Shown: piece after piece, positions 11,013 to 22,991 of the stretch
How positions within the stretch are numbered: the first letter of the stretch is position 1
How the letters are laid out: each line of letters starts with the position of its first letter
NCBI GenBank assembly: GCA_025200525.1
Contig: CM045761.1
Span: 77,715,551 to 77,779,550 of the forward strand
DNA from: Camellia lanceoleosa
Taxonomy: Eukaryota > Streptophyta > Magnoliopsida > Ericales > Theaceae
Reading direction: 5' to 3'
DNA length: 64,000 nt
The notes under the pieces: generated by a model
Database searches by the model: none
Told to the model about the DNA's origin: nothing
What the model saw: the letters and a program-made list of their open reading frames with translations, nothing else
Translations under genes and position numbers: made by a program

Positions 11013-11755
11013 ACTATTATATATACGAATACATGACTTGGTGTTCAATAGTGTGGTGGCTTCTCCTTTCGCCACGTGGCAAAATTTTCCATCCTAAAAT
11101 ATTATTCAAAAGCGTGAGTAAAATTTGAACCCAAGACCTTGGGTTTCATTAAGAGCACTCTTACCATTTAGACTACATACATATTATAATTTTAATTTCA
11201 TTATTATTTATTTTTATGCTTACTTATCTAAATTGCACACACATTGCGTGTGCCACCTACAAATATATATATATATATAAACCGCTTAGTTGTTTTAGAT
11301 TTGTCTTTTCTTTCCGATTTGGCCCTTTCATTTTGAATAATTTACTAATGGTGGTCTATATGTTGAATTAAGGTTTTTTGCTAATTACGTAAACATTCTT
11401 GGTCAATTATGAAACAGGTCTTTTCGTAATTATGCAAATATTCTTAGTCAATTATGAAACATAAATTTTTTATTTTTTAACAAATTAAAATTACCAATAA
11501 GGTTTGTTTAAAATATGAATTGGTCTTATAATACTAGAAATTACAACTATTATTTGTTATAAATTTTAATTTAACACAATACTCAGGAGAAAAAAACTAT
11601 TCTCCTATGCAATAATAAATTATCAAAATTGTTTATTGAAAAATATTTCTCATTTCATTAAAAACTGTTAATTGACTTAATAATTTATTTATTAACAAAA
11701 TGGTTAACTGAAAAATATTTTTCATACCATTAAAAATTGTTAATTTACTTAATAC
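11013..11755. repeat. Helitron-like unit 1
   Basis: The first 265 bp run from an ACTATTATATATA start to the hairpin GCACACACATTGCGTGTGCC, shortly followed by a degraded CTAGT. A short hairpin about 10 bases before CTAG(T) is the classic Helitron 3' end. The other 480 bp (AAACCGCTTAGTTG... to TTTACTTAATACTAT) is a conserved AT-rich block. The unit recurs at 11756, 14622 and 15385. A GCCACGTGGC palindrome is present near 11070. No Rep or helicase is encoded. Confidence 0.5.
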
Positions 11756-13740
11756 TATTATATATGTGAGCACACGACTTGATGTCCAATAGTGTAGTGG
11801 CTAGGAGTGGAGGTAGCATAGGCCGAGGGGGGTCACGTGCCCCCCATCAGTTTTGCAATTTTATTTTTTATTTTTTATTATCATGTAAAAAATGTATTCT
11901 CTTTTTTTTTTTTTTTTTTTTTTTTCTTAACATGTTCTTTGACTGATGATTTATTATATTGTTCACAACAAGTAGTTATTTGATATTTTTAGAACACTAT
12001 GTGGTATTATTTATGTAGTAGTTTAAATCGATAATATAGCGAAAAATATTATAGATTGGATATAATGAACTCATTATTTTCAAGTAGTTGACATACTATT
12101 TAGTGTGATTTGTGATTTTCTATGTTTTGAACATCACGTAGGTAACGTCATATGGTGCTCTAAGACTGTTTAATAATTTTCATTCAAAACACATCATTTA
12201 TAAGTAATGTCATCTCTTTAATATTTTTGTGTCAAATAAAAATTAAATAGATTCTATAATAATTTGTGCTATAAATGATGTGTTTTTATTTTTTAAAATT
12301 AGAAATTTTGATTCATAATTTTTTGTGCTAAAATTACATACTTACATCATCACCTCACACCGAGCTATTCCACACTGTTATAGAATTTTGATTTGTTCTT
12401 ATTAATAATGAATATATAATTTTTTATGTTTAAATTTATCTCATAAAATGATTATTATCTTAATGTTGCTCATGAATTTTTTTTAAATAAAAAATTATAA
12501 TTAATAAGTGCCTCCTCTAACCTAATTTTCTTGCTTTGCCACTGGTGGTGGCTTCTTTTTCTACCATGTGACAAATTTTTCTATCCTAAAATACAAAATA
12601 TTATTCAAAAGCGTGAGTAAGATTTAAAACCAAAACCTTGGGCTTCATTAAAAATACTCTTACTATTTAGATAACATACATATTATGATATTAATTTCTT
12701 TATTATTTATTTTTATGCTTACTTATCTAAATTGTACATGCATTGCATGTGCCACCCACTAGTGTGTAGATATATATATAAACCGATTAGTTGTTTTGGA
12801 TTCGTCCTTTCTTTCCGATTTGGCGCTTTCATTTTGAATAATTTAGTAATAGTGGCCTATATGTTGCATTAAGGTTTTTTTCGTAATTATGCAAATATTC
12901 TTGATCAATTATGAAACAAGTTTTTTGTAATTACGCATACATTTTTAATCAATTATGAAACATAAAATTTTTATTTTATAACAAATTACAAATACCCATA
13001 AGGTTTGTTTAAAATATAAATTGGTCCTATAATACAGAAATTACAACTATCATTTGTTATAAATTTTAATTTAACACAATACTCAGGAAAAAAAAAAAAA
13101 CTATTCTCTTTTGCAATACTAAATGATCAAAATTATTCATTGAAAAATATTTCTCATATCATTAAAAAATGTTAATTGACTTAATGATTTATTTATTAAC
13201 AACATGGTTAACTGAAAAATATTTTTCATACCATTATATTTTTTACTTTACTTTACTTAATAATTTATTTATTAATAAAATTGGTCATTTGTTATGCTAG
13301 TATGATTTTTATATTAATGAAATTAGTCATTTGTATATATATGTATTCTCTTCTACTTCTTTATTAGTTCCGTGAATTATCTTAATAGTTTTTTGTGAAC
13401 GGAAAAATTATCTTAGTATTTGTTTTATATTTATCTGTTGAAAAAAGCTACACATCGTAATCTTTTTTTTTTTTTATAATAAATTTGGAAGAAACGTTAA
13501 AAACTCAAAAACTCACCAAAATGATATAGTAATAGAATTGGTGTCTACATCATTAGATGTATGACAAAACAAAAAATGATACATATCATATCACATAATT
13601 CTATTATATATCTAATGATTTATTTTATTCAATTTCATAAAATAATATTTTAATTTTTAAAAAATAATCAAAAAACAAAACTTAAATGTACTATATTAAT
13701 AGTTCATGCCTTACACAGGCTTTTCAAAACTAGTATATAT
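11756..13740. repeat. Helitron-like unit 2, interrupted
   Basis: Same unit as 11013-11755, split at about 11798 by an inserted element and resuming at 12544. The hairpin and CTAGT end is clear at 12735-12766 (GTACATGCATTGCATGTGCC...CTAGT). It extends further, to a second hairpin/CTAG terminus at 13712-13736 (GCCT-tacac-AGGC...ACTAG), suggesting nested Helitron ends. Confidence 0.5.
11798..12543. mobile_element. Inserted element, possibly hAT-like
   Basis: It splits a repeat unit whose uninterrupted form is seen at 15385-15480. The ends are AGTGGC... and ...GCCACTG, short inverted repeats resembling the CAGTGGC ends common in plant hAT elements. A GGGGGGTCACGTGCCCCCC palindrome lies near 11830. 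No clean 8 bp target duplication is visible and no transposase is encoded, so the class is tentative. Confidence 0.4.
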
Positions 13741-14621
13741 ATATATATATGTATATTGAATATATGACAATCTGATCACATGACATTAATTAATAACTGA
13801 ACAAATACACGATGAATTGAAATCTTTAACCGCCTAATAAATTTTGGTAATTTTTTTAAGGTCCTTGATATTAAGATTTTATAGTATAAAGGATATTCAA
13901 TATTTTCATATTGTCTAAGGTCCCTCGAATCGATCTAGAGAATTGGTAGTCGAATTTTCTCTAGACTTCACATAGAAATTCTCTCCAAACCAGATAAATT
14001 CTCTCCAAATTAAATAAATTTCCAAAGATATTTGTCTCATTATGTGCAGAGAATTACTCTGGAATCAAACTAGAAAAAATTGAAATTTCTCTAAACAAAA
14101 TTATTAATTTTTGAAACTAGACTTTACAAATACAAAGCAATTCACCGTGCTCCATTTGGAATACCTATATATTCACCATTACATTGGCCCAGAGAGTGAG
14201 AGAGAAAGCTTTACATCAATGGCGTTTACTTACAAACCAGGGAAATTCTCTCTGATTTAATTTTCTGTGTTAATTTTCTCTATGTGATGGCTAGAGAAAT
14301 TTGTTCATTTTCTCTGGCCAAATCACATACTCACCTTGTGATTTTCTTTGGCCAGACTACGTACTCATCCCTCATTTCTGTGTTAAACAACAATCAACAG
14401 CTAATATTGAAATCAATTTTCTTTTACAAACACATTCATATAATCAAATCCTTTACTTCTTTAAAATCATTATCAATCAACAACAAGAACAATTCACAAT
14501 TCATCAAACAGAAATAAGTCACCAATTTATACAAATATAAAATTCCCCATTTAAATCTGAATACACAAAACATATTCAAACATGTTTTTATATACAAATT
14601 TGTATGCTAAAATAAAAAATT

Positions 14622-15384
14622 ATCTATACTATTATATATATGAGCACATGACTTGGTATCCAATAGTGTGGTGGTTTCTCCTTCTGCCACGTGACAAATT
14701 TTTCTATCCTAAAATATAAAAATATTTTTCAAAAGCGTGAGTAAAATTTGAACATAAGACCTTGAGTTTCAATAAGAACATTCTTAACATTTAGACAACA
14801 TACAGATTATAATATTAATTTCTTTATTATTTATTTTTATGCTTACTTATTTAAATTACACACGCATTGTGTGTGCCACACACTAGTATATATATATATA
14901 TATAAACCGCTTAGTTGTTTTAGACTCGCCTTTTCTTCCTAATTTGACCCTTTCATTTTGAATAATTTACTAATGGTGGCCTATATGTTGAATTAAGGTT
15001 TTTTTGCTAATTACGTAAACATTCTTGGTTAATTATAAAACAAATTTTTTCATAATTATGCAAATATTCTTAGTCAATTATGAAACATAATTTTTTTTTA
15101 TTTTTTAACAAATTAAAAATACCAATAAGGTTTGTTTAAAATATGAATTGGTTCTATAATACTAGAAATTACAACTATCATTTGTTATAAATTTTAATTT
15201 AACACAACACTCAGGGAAAAAAACTATTTTTCTATGCAATACTAAATTATCAAAATTGTTTATTGAAAAATATTTCTCATTTCATTAAAAACTGTTAATT
15301 GACTTGATGATTTATTTATTAACAAAATGGTTAACTAAAAAATATTTTTCATACCATAAAAAATTGTTAATTTACTTAATACTA
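14622..15384. repeat. Helitron-like unit 3
   Basis: This copy has the most canonical ends. It starts TCTATACTATTATATATATG (14623), with the 5' TC of Helitrons. The hairpin GCACACGCATTGTGTGTGCC (about 14858) is followed by CTAGT at 14883. The 480 bp AT-rich block follows, as in unit 1. Confidence 0.55.
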
Positions 15385-16590
15385 TTATATATGTGAGTAC
15401 ATGACTTAGTGTTCAATAGTGTGGTGGCTTCTCCTTCCGCCACGTGGCAAATTTTTCTATCCTAAAATACAAAAATATTATTCAAAGGCACGAGTAAGAT
15501 TTGAACCCAAGACCTTTGATTTCTTTAAGAGCACTCTTATCATTTGGACAACGTACATATTATGATATTAATTTCTTTATTATTTATTTTTATGCTTACT
15601 TATCTAAATTGCACACGCATTGTGTGTGCCACCTACAAGTATATATATATAAACCGCTTAGTTGTTTTAGATTCGTCTTTTCTTTTCGATTTAGCCATTT
15701 CATTTTGAATAATTTACTAATGGTGACCTATATATTGCATTTAGGTTTTTTTTTTCGTAATTACGCAAACATTCTCAATCAATTATGAAATAAGTTTTTT
15801 CGTAATTACGCATACATTCTTAATTAATTATGAAGCATAAAATTTTTATTTTTTAACAAATCACAAATACCCATAAGGTTTGTTTAAAATATGAATTGGT
15901 CTTATAATACTAGAAATTACAACTATCATTTGTTATAAATTTTAATTTAACACAACACTCAGGGAAAAAAACTATTTTCTATGCAATACTAAATTATCAA
16001 AATTGTTTATTGAAAAATATTTCTCATATCATTAAAAACTATTAATTGACTTAATGATTTATTTATTAACAAAATGGTAAACTGAAAAATATTTTTCATA
16101 CCATTAATTTTTTTTTAACTTACTTAATAATTTACTTATTAATAAAATCGGTCATTTGTTATGCCATCATGATTTATGTATTAATAAAATTAGTCATTTG
16201 TATATATATGTATTATCTTATACTTGTTTGTTAATTCTGTGAATTATCTTCATAGTTTTTTTAGATGGAATAATTATCTTAATATTTTTTTTATATTTAT
16301 TTGTTAAAAAAAGCTACACACCATAATTTATTTTATTTATTTATTATAAATTTGGAAGATACATTAAAAACTAAAAAATTTACCAAAATGATATGATAAT
16401 AGAATTAGAGTCTACATCATTGAGTGTATAACAAAACAAAAAACGATACATATCATATATCTAATGATTTGTTTTTATTCAATTTCATAAAATAATATTT
16501 TAATTTTTTAAAAATTATCATAAAACAAAACTTAAATATATTGTATTAATAATTCGTGCCTTACACAGGCTTTTCGAAACTAGTATATAT
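15385..16590. repeat. Helitron-like unit 4 with second 3' end
   Basis: Same structure as unit 2 without the insertion: hairpin GCACACGCATTGTGTGTGCC near 15611, a degraded CTAGT, the AT-rich block, and the second terminus GCCT-tacac-AGGC with ACTAGT near 16560-16585. A GCCACGTGGC palindrome lies near 15439. Confidence 0.5.
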
Positions 16591-19161
16591 ATATATATTG
16601 AATATATGACAATTTGATCACATGACATTAATTAATAACGGAACAAATCCACGATGAATTGAAATCTTTAACCACCTAAGAAATTTTGGTGATTTTTTTT
16701 TAAGGTCCTGTTACGCCTCAATTTTTAATTACTCGGAAACATTATCAAAAGTTTGTAATTTAAATCTATTTTTTTTTTATTACAAATATCTATTACCCTT
16801 GAGTAATAGAAACATAATAGTACATGTTCACTCACATGATGAATACAACAATAATAATACATGCCAAGCTCCCGTTATGAAGTTACAAATAAATAATTAC
16901 AAATATCAATGTACAAAATTCATTCTTGCACATCTACTATGAAATTACACATAATAGACACGTGAACTTCTTAATCCTCTAACCAATCAATTTGAATTCT
17001 CTTCCTGTAAGAAAATGAAAGAATAATGGGTGAGCACAATTGCCAATTAGGAATCTCATAGTTCAAAATCAATAACTATCCTACAGATAGAAATGATCAT
17101 GCATGCAGGGTGACACCATATAGTAAAGTGATGTTTTTGTAATTTCAAAATATCATACGTAGAGTACCTTTTTCTCAAAAGTTATTTGAATATTTAAGGA
17201 AAACCTTCAACCATAAAAATTATCCCTTATTATCAGAAAGCCATAAATCCTTTTTTTTTTTTTTTTTTTTAACAAACATGCTTAAGAAACAACATTATTT
17301 TAAATTTATTAAACAATTCCAAAATATTCCTCATTTAATTTCCATCTTAACATTCCTCATTTTTTATTTCCATTTTTCCATTTTACTAATTACATTAATT
17401 ATAACACCATAATCTCAAGTTCAAGTTCCCTTAATACTCAAACCAGCCCTCACACACTCCATTCCCACCAGTCTATTCATATTTGTTGTAACTTCTTAAT
17501 GTAGAAATCCAAATATCTTCTATATTCAATAACAATTACATCACATCTACATTTACATTATCAATTATAATCCAACATAACACAAGAATAACAAACCCTT
17601 TTTAACACAATGTCTTAATTATTTACAAAACAAAATTCATACTTTTCCCTTATAGTCACAAGCAATCTAGTAAGTCTATCATCACCAACCTCTCATCCAA
17701 TTACCACCTCATTTTCTATTCTTTCAAATAATGTCATATTAAACACCATATCCATTAACAAGTCATCTCCATGAGTCACACGCTTTACTGGTCACAAGCT
17801 GGAAGGAATACGAAACCTCACGCTTTACCGGAAGGAACGCGGAATCTCTACATATCCCAATACACCATACGCTTTACTGGGTGCTACTTCGGAAGGAAGG
17901 CAGAACCTATTTCAAGCGCCACGCTTTGCCGGCTCAAAATATGGCAGAAAACGGACCTCGAAACAACATTACGTTCCATAAATTTTGTCAAGTCATCCGT
18001 CATTGTGATTAGTGGGCAAAGCCAACACATCATTCATTATTCCCGTAATAGTTCAAAACGCATCCACCATAAGTTAAAACTCCACTTACATAACAAGTAC
18101 ACATTATGTTCCACCACCTTTTTCTATTACCCACCAAGTCATTCACGTGTTCATGCTTCCTGGGTTCAAACTATTTCTTTACTCTTCCATATTATTATCA
18201 AGTCTTCCAAACCAATTTTCACAACACATTGATTATTAATTACTATGTGAGCCTATAAATTAAATCTCTAGCATTAATTTCTTTGATACAACTCCTTCAC
18301 GTAACACCGACATATTTCACAATCTCCCATTTATTGTTACTCACACTCATCTTAACCCAACCTTAACTTAACACAATTTAACATAACTCAATGCAATTCA
18401 ACATAATACAATAAGATTCTTAAATATTCACTTCATCATTTTATCACAATTCTCGCATCATCCTTACCATTAGTAATTTCTTTTCTCCGAGTTTGGTTTC
18501 ATATTATAACATAATTTAGAATATCAACATTGAGTGCCTCAATTGCAACTTTTACATAAGTTTTCAAACTCTTTCAATTAAACTTGTACATGTGTAATTT
18601 AACACCTCCATTTAATGATTCTACTATCAATTGAAGCAAAACAATCATCTATCTTCATAAGCCAAACTAGAGTTTTTAAGAGAAATTAAAACTTTTTACA
18701 AAAACATATTTTATTTCAACCCGGCTATTACTTTTTCACCCAAACTCATGACCCAAGAACACAACCCAACAAGTAAACCCAACTCTCTTCAAACCCTAGC
18801 CCCCAATCTCATGATTCGTCACAATATGCATAAAAATATAAACTTTTGTAGTTATATAAAGAAAATACCACAAATTTATCTATAAATGAGGGTAGTGAAA
18901 GAGAACTAGAAACCCCTACCTCTTGAAGCAAGAGATGACGACCCAAAATTCACCGGCGTCGAAACCACGAACTATTCGGACCAAAAGGAAGCCCTTGACG
19001 AGATCTACACTCTTTCTCAAAGGACCATGGTGAAAAGATTACTCTAGGTGAGTAGATCTAATGATCTAAGCGAAAAAGTTTGAGTTTTAGAGAAAGGAAA
19101 GAGAACTCACGGCCTTAAGGAGAAAGAAGAGGAAAAATAATGAGAGAGAAGAGGTTAGGGT

Positions 19162-19170
19162 CTATTTATA
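19162..19170 (-). promoter_or_regulatory. TATA box of the 3 kb solo LTR
   Basis: On - the sequence reads TATAAATAG, a near-perfect plant TATA box, about 100 bp downstream of the GGGTCGACCC cluster. Confidence 0.55.
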
Positions 19171-19264
19171 GTAGTAGAAAAGTAGCCCTAAGGTTAATAA
19201 AATAATAGTCCCAAAACCACCCAAAGGTAAGGCCCATTAGGACCCACAAATCTGAAAATAAACA

Positions 19265-19413
19265 CGCAAGGGTCGACCCCTGGTGTGGTGGTGTCGACCC
19301 TTCAAGAAGAAAAGACAATACTGGCAGCAAGCAAGGTGTCAACCCTTGGACAGGAAGGGTCAACCCTAAATTCCAGCAACTAATACCTAGATTCTGCAAT
19401 ATACAAGGGTCGA
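19265..19413. promoter_or_regulatory. GGGTCGACCC palindrome cluster (left part)
   Basis: A perfect GGGTCGACCC lies at 19270-19279, with further GTGTCGACCC, AAGGGTCAACCC and AAGGGTCGA forms. The cluster continues at 20880-21020 beyond the inserted LTR piece, with four more GGTGTCGACC or GTGCCGACCC sites. Together they sit 190-480 bp from the LTR 5' end and just upstream of its TATA box. Several copies show CG to CA or TG changes. Confidence 0.55.
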
Positions 19414-20875
19414 TGTAACGTACCAAATTTCTAGCCCAAATGATAAGACAATAATCATGGCTCTTTCAAGGAAAATCGAATATAAATCTTCAAACTTACA
19501 TTACATGATAAAATAGTTTTCATGCAACAATACATTAATCCAACAACAAGTAAATAAACAAATAAATACCCCCAAGGGTTTACAAGTTTCCAAGGCTTGA
19601 GCCGGGTTACACAAAACGGTTATTCAAACCCACACAAACATAGCCCTTGGCTTACACACAGAGTCACAGCAAAATAAGAGCATTGTACTGCCAACACACA
19701 TACTTCCACGCCCCTAGTTGGATGGGATCACCACATCTTTTCCTGCACAAAATCCCATAGGGTGAGCATGAAACCCAGTAGGAAATTCTTAAGAAAGTAT
19801 ATACATTTTATACAAGTCTCAAGAGATGAAATGCACATGCTATGCTATGCTCTTTTTAAAGATAAATCACATTTTCATCTTTTGAAAACTTGAATTTCGA
19901 CATCGTTGATTTTGGGGGTTTCATCTCATTTCTTCTTCAAAACTTGAGGTAGGGATTTTCTTAGAGTTATATATATATATATATATTTTTGCAAGATCTA
20001 TATGATTTTTGAAATCATCTTTCGATAGCTTTGAAAATTGATTGTTGATTTAAGAAGTTGAGCGATTTTGAAAGTGGGTTTATCTCTTGTTCTTTTAAAA
20101 TGATCTTATGGGTTTTGATCTTCGTTGATTGAAGAAAAGATGATTTTGAAAAGTTTTCTTTCAAAAGATTTGAGTTATGTAGTTTTGGTGAGAAAACCTA
20201 GAATTTGGGGATTTTTTTTTTTTTAAAGGAGACTAAAAATCCATGAATGATATTGTTATATTTATTTTGTGTGTCAAAATAAATGGATGTTTGGAAAATT
20301 TCTTATTTACATTTATATAAATGATGAATTTCAAGGAATATAAGAATTGTTGTTCATTTTGGAAATTATTGTTCAAAATGTTGAAATAGTCTTGAAATAA
20401 CTAATTGTCGAGGATACTTGAGAAGAGGGAATTGTGTTATTCCTTGGATGATGAATTGGAATAAAAGTATTTGTATTCATCTTGTGAAATTGGCATATCA
20501 ATTCATTTGATTACATTAAACTTTAAAAGTTGATTTGAAAACTTGCATTGAGAAAAAAATGTTGAGAAACAAATTTTCATGGAATGGTTTTGGGGTAAAT
20601 ACGTTGGTAAGTCTTAATAGGTGGTGTAGATGATATTGAATAAGTTGGCCTGAGAGTTCGGGGTGAAAGACCGAAAACCCGCACGAATAGATGTCGAGTC
20701 TTCCGATTAATACCGGCAAAAATGACAATTTGATAGTACTTGTATAGTCTACTTGCAGACACCGACCGTGAATAGATGTCGAGTCTTCCGGTTAATACTG
20801 GTAAAAATGACAATTTGGCAGTACTTGTATAGTCTACTTGCAGACACCGACCTAGGGATTACCAGAGTCGTATTT
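19414..20875. mobile_element. Rearranged LTR piece of the element 2/3 family
   Basis: 19414-19892 matches the reverse-oriented LTR start at 59872-60345 (TGTAACG...AAATTTCTAGCCC). At about 19893 it switches to the forward orientation. 19893-20875 then matches 28148-29039 of element 2 (TTTCGACA...CGTTGATTTTGG to GATTACCAGAGTCGTATTT). The piece is thus an LTR with an internal inversion and without the palindrome-bearing 5' part. No matching target duplication is seen. Confidence 0.65.
20685..20854. repeat. 85 bp direct duplication
   Basis: Two adjacent copies of a block starting GAATAGATGTCGAGTCTTCC (20685 and 20770) lie inside the inverted LTR piece. Other LTRs of the family (28935-29010, 58440-58530) have it once. 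Confidence 0.8.
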
Positions 20876-20879
20876 CTAG

Positions 20880-21020
20880 ACTGGTGTCGACCCTTGTGGA
20901 CAGCAACAAAAGGCAGGTATCGACACCACCAAGGCTGGTGCCGACCCTAAATTCTAGCAACACCTCCAGAAACTTCACCAACAGGTAAGGGTTGGCCCTT
21001 AAGAAGGCTGGTGTCGACCC
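20880..21020. promoter_or_regulatory. GGTGTCGACC palindrome cluster (right part)
   Basis: Continuation of the cluster at 19265-19413 in the U3 of the 3 kb solo LTR: four GTCGACC or GCCGACC sites in 140 bp. The nested LTR piece separates the two halves. Confidence 0.5.
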
Positions 21021-21950
21021 TAAAATAGAATTTCTAAGTTTCCAAGGAACTTTTTGACCAGAACAAATGTGAACAAACAAACCCAATGAGTTTAAATCGG
21101 ATTATACTCCTCTAAAACCACATTCAACAATTCCAAAGACTCCCAAAAATGAAAATAAGAGAATTAAATACACTTTCCAATGAATTAAAAGATGTGGGTG
21201 TTACAAGTCCCTTGTATTAAGATTTTATAACATAAAGGACATCCAATATTTTCATAGTGTCTAAGGTCCCTCGAATCGATCCAGTGAATTTCTCTGGTCG
21301 AATTTTCTCTAGACTTCACATAGAAATTCTCTCCAAATCAGACAAAGTTCTAGAGATATTTGTCTCATTACGTGTAGAGAATTACTTTGGAATCAAACCA
21401 GAGAAAATTGAAATTTCTCTGAACAAAATTGTTAATTTTTGAAACTAGACTTTACAAATACAAAGCAATTCACTGTGCTCCATTTGGAATACCTATATAT
21501 TCACCATTACAGTAGCCTAGAGAGTGAGAGAGAGCTTTACATCAATGGCGTTTGCTTACAAACTAGGAAAATTCTCTCTGATTTAATTTTCTGTGTTAAT
21601 TTTCTTTATGTGATGGCCAAAGAAATTTGTTCATTTTCTCTGACCAAATCACATACTCACCTTGTGATTTTCTCTAGCCAGACTATGTAGTCATCCCTCA
21701 TCTCTGTGTTAAACAACAATCAACAGCTAATATTGAAATCAATTTTCTTTTACAAACACATTCACATAATCAAATCCTTTTCTTCTTTAAAATCAAAATC
21801 GATCAACAATAAGAACAATTCACAATTCATCAAACACAAATAAGTCATCAATTTACACAAATATAAAATTTCCCATTTAAATCTGAATACACAAAACATA
21901 TTCAAACATGTTTTTATATACAAATTTGTATGCTAAAATGCAAAATTAAA

Positions 21951-22991
21951 ACCTAGGGCAGCAAAAGCAATTAGAGGAAGAACTATGTGACCTGGGTTAC
22001 TTCTGCAGAGGAGACCTAGATTATAACAACAACAACAATTAGGAACAAACCAGCTTTATATCTCCAACTCATCATGAATCCACCAAAGACCAAGAAATTA
22101 AATTTTCAAATTTAATCAAAACTAACACAAATTTATGTTTTTCTCTCCGATATTTGAGTAAATTCACGATCTTTCACTTTTGTCACCGACACAAAAACCA
22201 AGAAAGAAAAAGGAAACGAAAACCCAATGCTAGAATAGTTTGTGGTTGATCTGGGCTCTTGTTGCCGCTCTGGCTAGAGAGAGAATGAAAGATTTAGAGA
22301 GAGAGAGAGAGAAAGAGAGAGAATGGAAGTAGGAAAGGCCGACAAGTAAAGAAGCCATGATCGAAACCCTAGTTTCTACCGTCTCTATCAAACCCTAATA
22401 TACCACTCTTTTCTCAATCTTCTTTGCTACTCTCTCCGATCTCTCTCCACTCTATTCGATGACCATCTTCGAAATCTCCAACCAGACCTGTAATTCTTGA
22501 ATTTGAAGACAAAAATATATATAGAAATCGAGGAGAAAGAGGAAGTGGAGCCTCAAAGTCAGAGATTGTCGGTGCTCCGTTGGGTCAGAAACGAATCAAC
22601 CAGGCATTAGATAATCAGTTGGACAAATTTCTCTATGATATGTTAGTGTAGGGTTGAGGGACCTTAGACATCATAAAATAATATTATGGATTTCTTTCAT
22701 TACTAAAAATGGGAGAGGGATCTTACACTGATTTTTCCATTAATTTTCCTCTCCCCAGATTGCAGGAAATTAGAAAGTGGTGTGGTGGAGGGTGGGATAA
22801 AGTGCTTGTTTTTGTACATTATTACATTTTCAAAAATAATACCCAATAAAGTTCATAATTAATAATTTGAATTGAATTGAATTGCAATAGTGGACCAGAA
22901 ACCATACTACTTGGTGTTGATTTTTCTACTAAATAAATGACTAAATATCTCACATGAGTGTGGGGTCCATAATTTGTCTTATTTTAAGATA
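21951..22991. other. AT-rich stretch without recognisable gene
   Basis: Contains a GA microsatellite (22255-22325) and the right arm of the TIR element (to 22728). From 22737 it is AT-rich spacer before the Mutator-like element. No reading frame of interest was found. Confidence 0.5.

Larger units (their letters stand above)
11013..14621. repeat. Segmental duplication, copy 1
   Basis: The order of blocks (two Helitron-like units, then a segment ending TTTGTATGCTAAAAT) repeats at 14622-21950. After removing a 745 bp insertion here (11798-12543) and a 4.5 kb LTR in copy 2, both are about 2.85 kb. The copies differ by scattered substitutions. No gene is recognisable. Confidence 0.75.
16709..21205 (-). 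repeat. Solo LTR, about 3.0 kb plus nested insert
   Basis: On + it begins TGTTACGCCTCAA and ends GATGTGGGTGTTACA, so the LTR reads TGTAACACCC...GGCGTAACA on -. The flanks are GGTCC (16704-16708) and AGTCC (21206-21210), a 5 bp duplication with one change. The paralogous empty site in copy 1 (13859-13864) confirms the insertion. Short repeats CACGCTTTACCGG with GGAAGGAA lie at 17780-17940. GGGTCGACCC palindromes cluster near its 5' end, followed on - by TATAAATAG. It is interrupted by the LTR piece at 19414-20875. No coding domain is recognised. Confidence 0.75.
14622..21950. repeat. Segmental duplication, copy 2
   Basis: Matches 11013-14621 in block order, with units at 14622 and 15385 and then the segment 16590-16708 plus 21206-21950. 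It contains the 4.5 kb solo LTR at 16709-21205, absent from the same site in copy 1 (13859-13864). Conversely, the insertion at 11798-12543 is absent here. Both insertions therefore came after the duplication. Confidence 0.75.
16698..22728. mobile_element. TIR element of about 1.5 kb, split by a solo LTR
   Basis: The left end (16698-16708 plus 21206-21275) and the right end (22655-22728) are imperfect inverted repeats of about 70 bp. Both contain the inner block GTCTAAGGTCCCTC or its reverse. An 8 bp candidate target duplication TGATTTTT lies at 16690-16697 and 22729-22736, which would fit a hAT-type element. The low-complexity target makes this uncertain. The left half is also present in duplication copy 1 (13850-14621). 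No transposase is seen. Confidence 0.4.

Noticed and set aside
14284..14540. Pair of overlapping frames near 14284, also seen at 21610-21690
   Set aside because: They belong to a duplicated AT-rich repeat, the copies are not conserved as protein, and they have no domain.
17771..18232. A 153-codon open frame in the 3 kb solo LTR
   Set aside because: It covers short GGAAGGAA/CGCTTTACCGG repeats of the LTR, lies antisense to it and has no recognisable domain.
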